A stretch of DNA of 34,575 nt from Deltaproteobacteria bacterium. Its GTDB lineage: Bacteria > Desulfobacterota > WTBG01 > CAIYCZ01 > CAIRTM01. The notes beneath the pieces were generated by a model that saw only the letters and a list, made by a program, of their open reading frames with translations, searched no databases and was not told the origin of the DNA. A program made the translations under genes and the position numbers. This document shows, one piece after another, positions 33,860 through 34,575 of the stretch. Location: contig JAJRXD010000009.1 in assembly GCA_024276465.1 (NCBI GenBank), forward strand, positions 1-34,575, read 5' to 3'. Every line of letters starts with the position of its first letter. The stretch's first letter is position 1.

Positions 33860-34309
33860 TCAATAAGTCAGGCCTTTGCCCTGGTGATAAACAGCAGCAT
33901 TGTTTTCAGCAGGCACTGTTCCGCTGTTTTCCGTCCCTGCCTTTTTTGTAATGTGCTCCCAGGCTCCTCTCAGATTCGTGAGAATTTTTAAAGAATCATC
34001 CAGCTTTTTCACATCATTGTCACTTAAAATGCTGTTGAGATGCCTGTTAAGGAAATGATAGATTTTTCTTAATGAAGTTGAAATTTCTTTCCCGTTTTGA
34101 AGATCAAGTGAATTATTTAATTCATTGATAATAAATTGTGTCCTTGAAATGAATTGATTTCTTTTAATCAGATCATGTCTTTGATGGCATGCTTGTGCCT
34201 GTTTAATTGATGCGATTGCAGCATCGTATATCATAACAACTAATTTAAGCCGATGACTGGTATTAACTTCCATCTGTTTGTAGGTATTAGCAGTGTTGTA
34301 TGGGTTCAC
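33860..34309 (-). CDS. fliS: Flagellin export chaperone FliS (GTG start)
   Basis: 149 residues from a GTG with GAGGAG eight bases upstream. The helical FliS pattern is clear: NPYNTANTYKQMEVNTSHRL, KLVVMIYDAAIASIKQAQ, IINELNNSLDLQNGKEIS, LRKIYHFLNRHLNSI. FliS binds the flagellin C-terminus and keeps it unpolymerised before export. It lies 47 bp after fliD in the same direction, the usual order, and is the last gene of that minus-strand run. Confidence 0.92.
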   Translation of the reverse strand: MNPYNTANTYKQMEVNTSHRLKLVVMIYDAAIASIKQAQACHQRHDLIKRNQFISRTQFIINELNNSLDLQNGKEISTSLRKIYHFLNRHLNSILSDNDVKKLDDSLKILTNLRGAWEHITKKAGTENSGTVPAENNAAVYHQGKGLTY

Positions 34310-34356
34310 AGATTTGTCTCCTCTAAAAATAAATTATATAAATTTTAAAAGTCCTG

Positions 34357-34575
34357 TTAATTTAATTTTTTTATTTCCCCGGCAAGATAAGCGCTTTGAC
34401 CGTTAAGTTCAGTCAGCAGTCCCTCAAGGCGTGCAAAACGCTCTTTCAGTCTCTGTTCGTAAAGATTTATTCGTTTTTCTTCACGTTCTATTTTATCATC
34501 AATATTGTCAATGATATCCTGATAATTATCTTCAAGAACAGCTAATGGGCCGGTATTGGGATTTGTCAGGAAATC
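34357..34575 (-). CDS. fliD: Flagellar filament cap protein FliD, C-terminal end only
   Basis: The last 72 codons of a gene that enters from the right edge. The product end (DDKIEREEKRINLYEQRLKE, RFARLEGLLTELNGQSAYLA, ending KKLN) has the FliD C-terminal coiled-coil signature with RF-x-x-LE and the following Q-S-x-YL. FliD caps the growing filament. Its position directly upstream of fliS supports the call. Confidence 0.85.
   Translation of the reverse strand, partial: DFLTNPNTGPLAVLEDNYQDIIDNIDDKIEREEKRINLYEQRLKERFARLEGLLTELNGQSAYLAGEIKKLN

Overview
The window looks like chromosomal DNA of a motile, moderately AT-rich Gram-negative anaerobe, most likely a Desulfobacterota (deltaproteobacterial) sulfate-reducer relative. 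The clues are the flagellar order flgF-G-A-H-I-J-M-N-K-L-csrA-fliW behind a sigma-54-type promoter, P- and L-ring genes (so an outer membrane), an AmrS-type radical SAM enzyme, MopE-type metal-binding motifs and a ferredoxin-like aldo/keto reductase. The phylum is inferred from gene content and was not tested.

Positions 1-9300 are an accessory, decaying region. Five 23-bp tandem repeats (15-129), resembling IS21-family ends, butt against a Tat-signal thiamine diphosphate (TPP) enzyme gene and cut it just before the end of its cofactor motif. Upstream of that gene lies an IS91-family element (about 1730-4231) with a frameshifted tyrosine recombinase and an intact HUH transposase. Next come a gene-poor stretch with several stem-loops, a large secreted IgGFc-binding/MopE/fibronectin protein, a 67-bp fossil of a second copy of the TPP enzyme gene, an aldo/keto reductase with two 4Fe-4S motifs, a 32-residue lysine-rich protein gene and a REP-like palindrome pair.

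Positions 9268-17101 are metabolic. A PLP-dependent decarboxylase, whose natural C-terminus appears split off by a frameshift at an A8 run, is divergent from a deoxyhypusine/homospermidine synthase-like gene. An MFS transporter follows with an octanucleotide repeat tract upstream. Then comes a tight set: a DUF488-like protein, an acetolactate synthase-like TPP enzyme and an aldehyde dehydrogenase.

Positions 17330-28395 are a flagellar operon for rod, rings, hook-filament junction and export regulation. It starts at a sigma-54-type site, and flgM has its own sigma-28-type promoter. Two things stand out: flgH carries an in-frame TAA between its lipoprotein signal and its conserved domain, and FlgK is 1134 residues long because of five tandem copies of a roughly 97-residue module.

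Positions 28396-31991 hold a minus-strand operon speD-speE-rlmD-amrS (spermidine synthesis, rRNA methylation, radical SAM enzyme). Positions 32499-33742 hold a MoaD-like/LpdD-like/ubiX set (prenylated-FMN supply) with no UbiD decarboxylase in view. The window closes with fliS and the 3' end of fliD on the minus strand. Two genes (the integrase and the decarboxylase) would each be restored by one extra A in an A-run, so homopolymer under-calling in the assembly must be considered beside real mutation.
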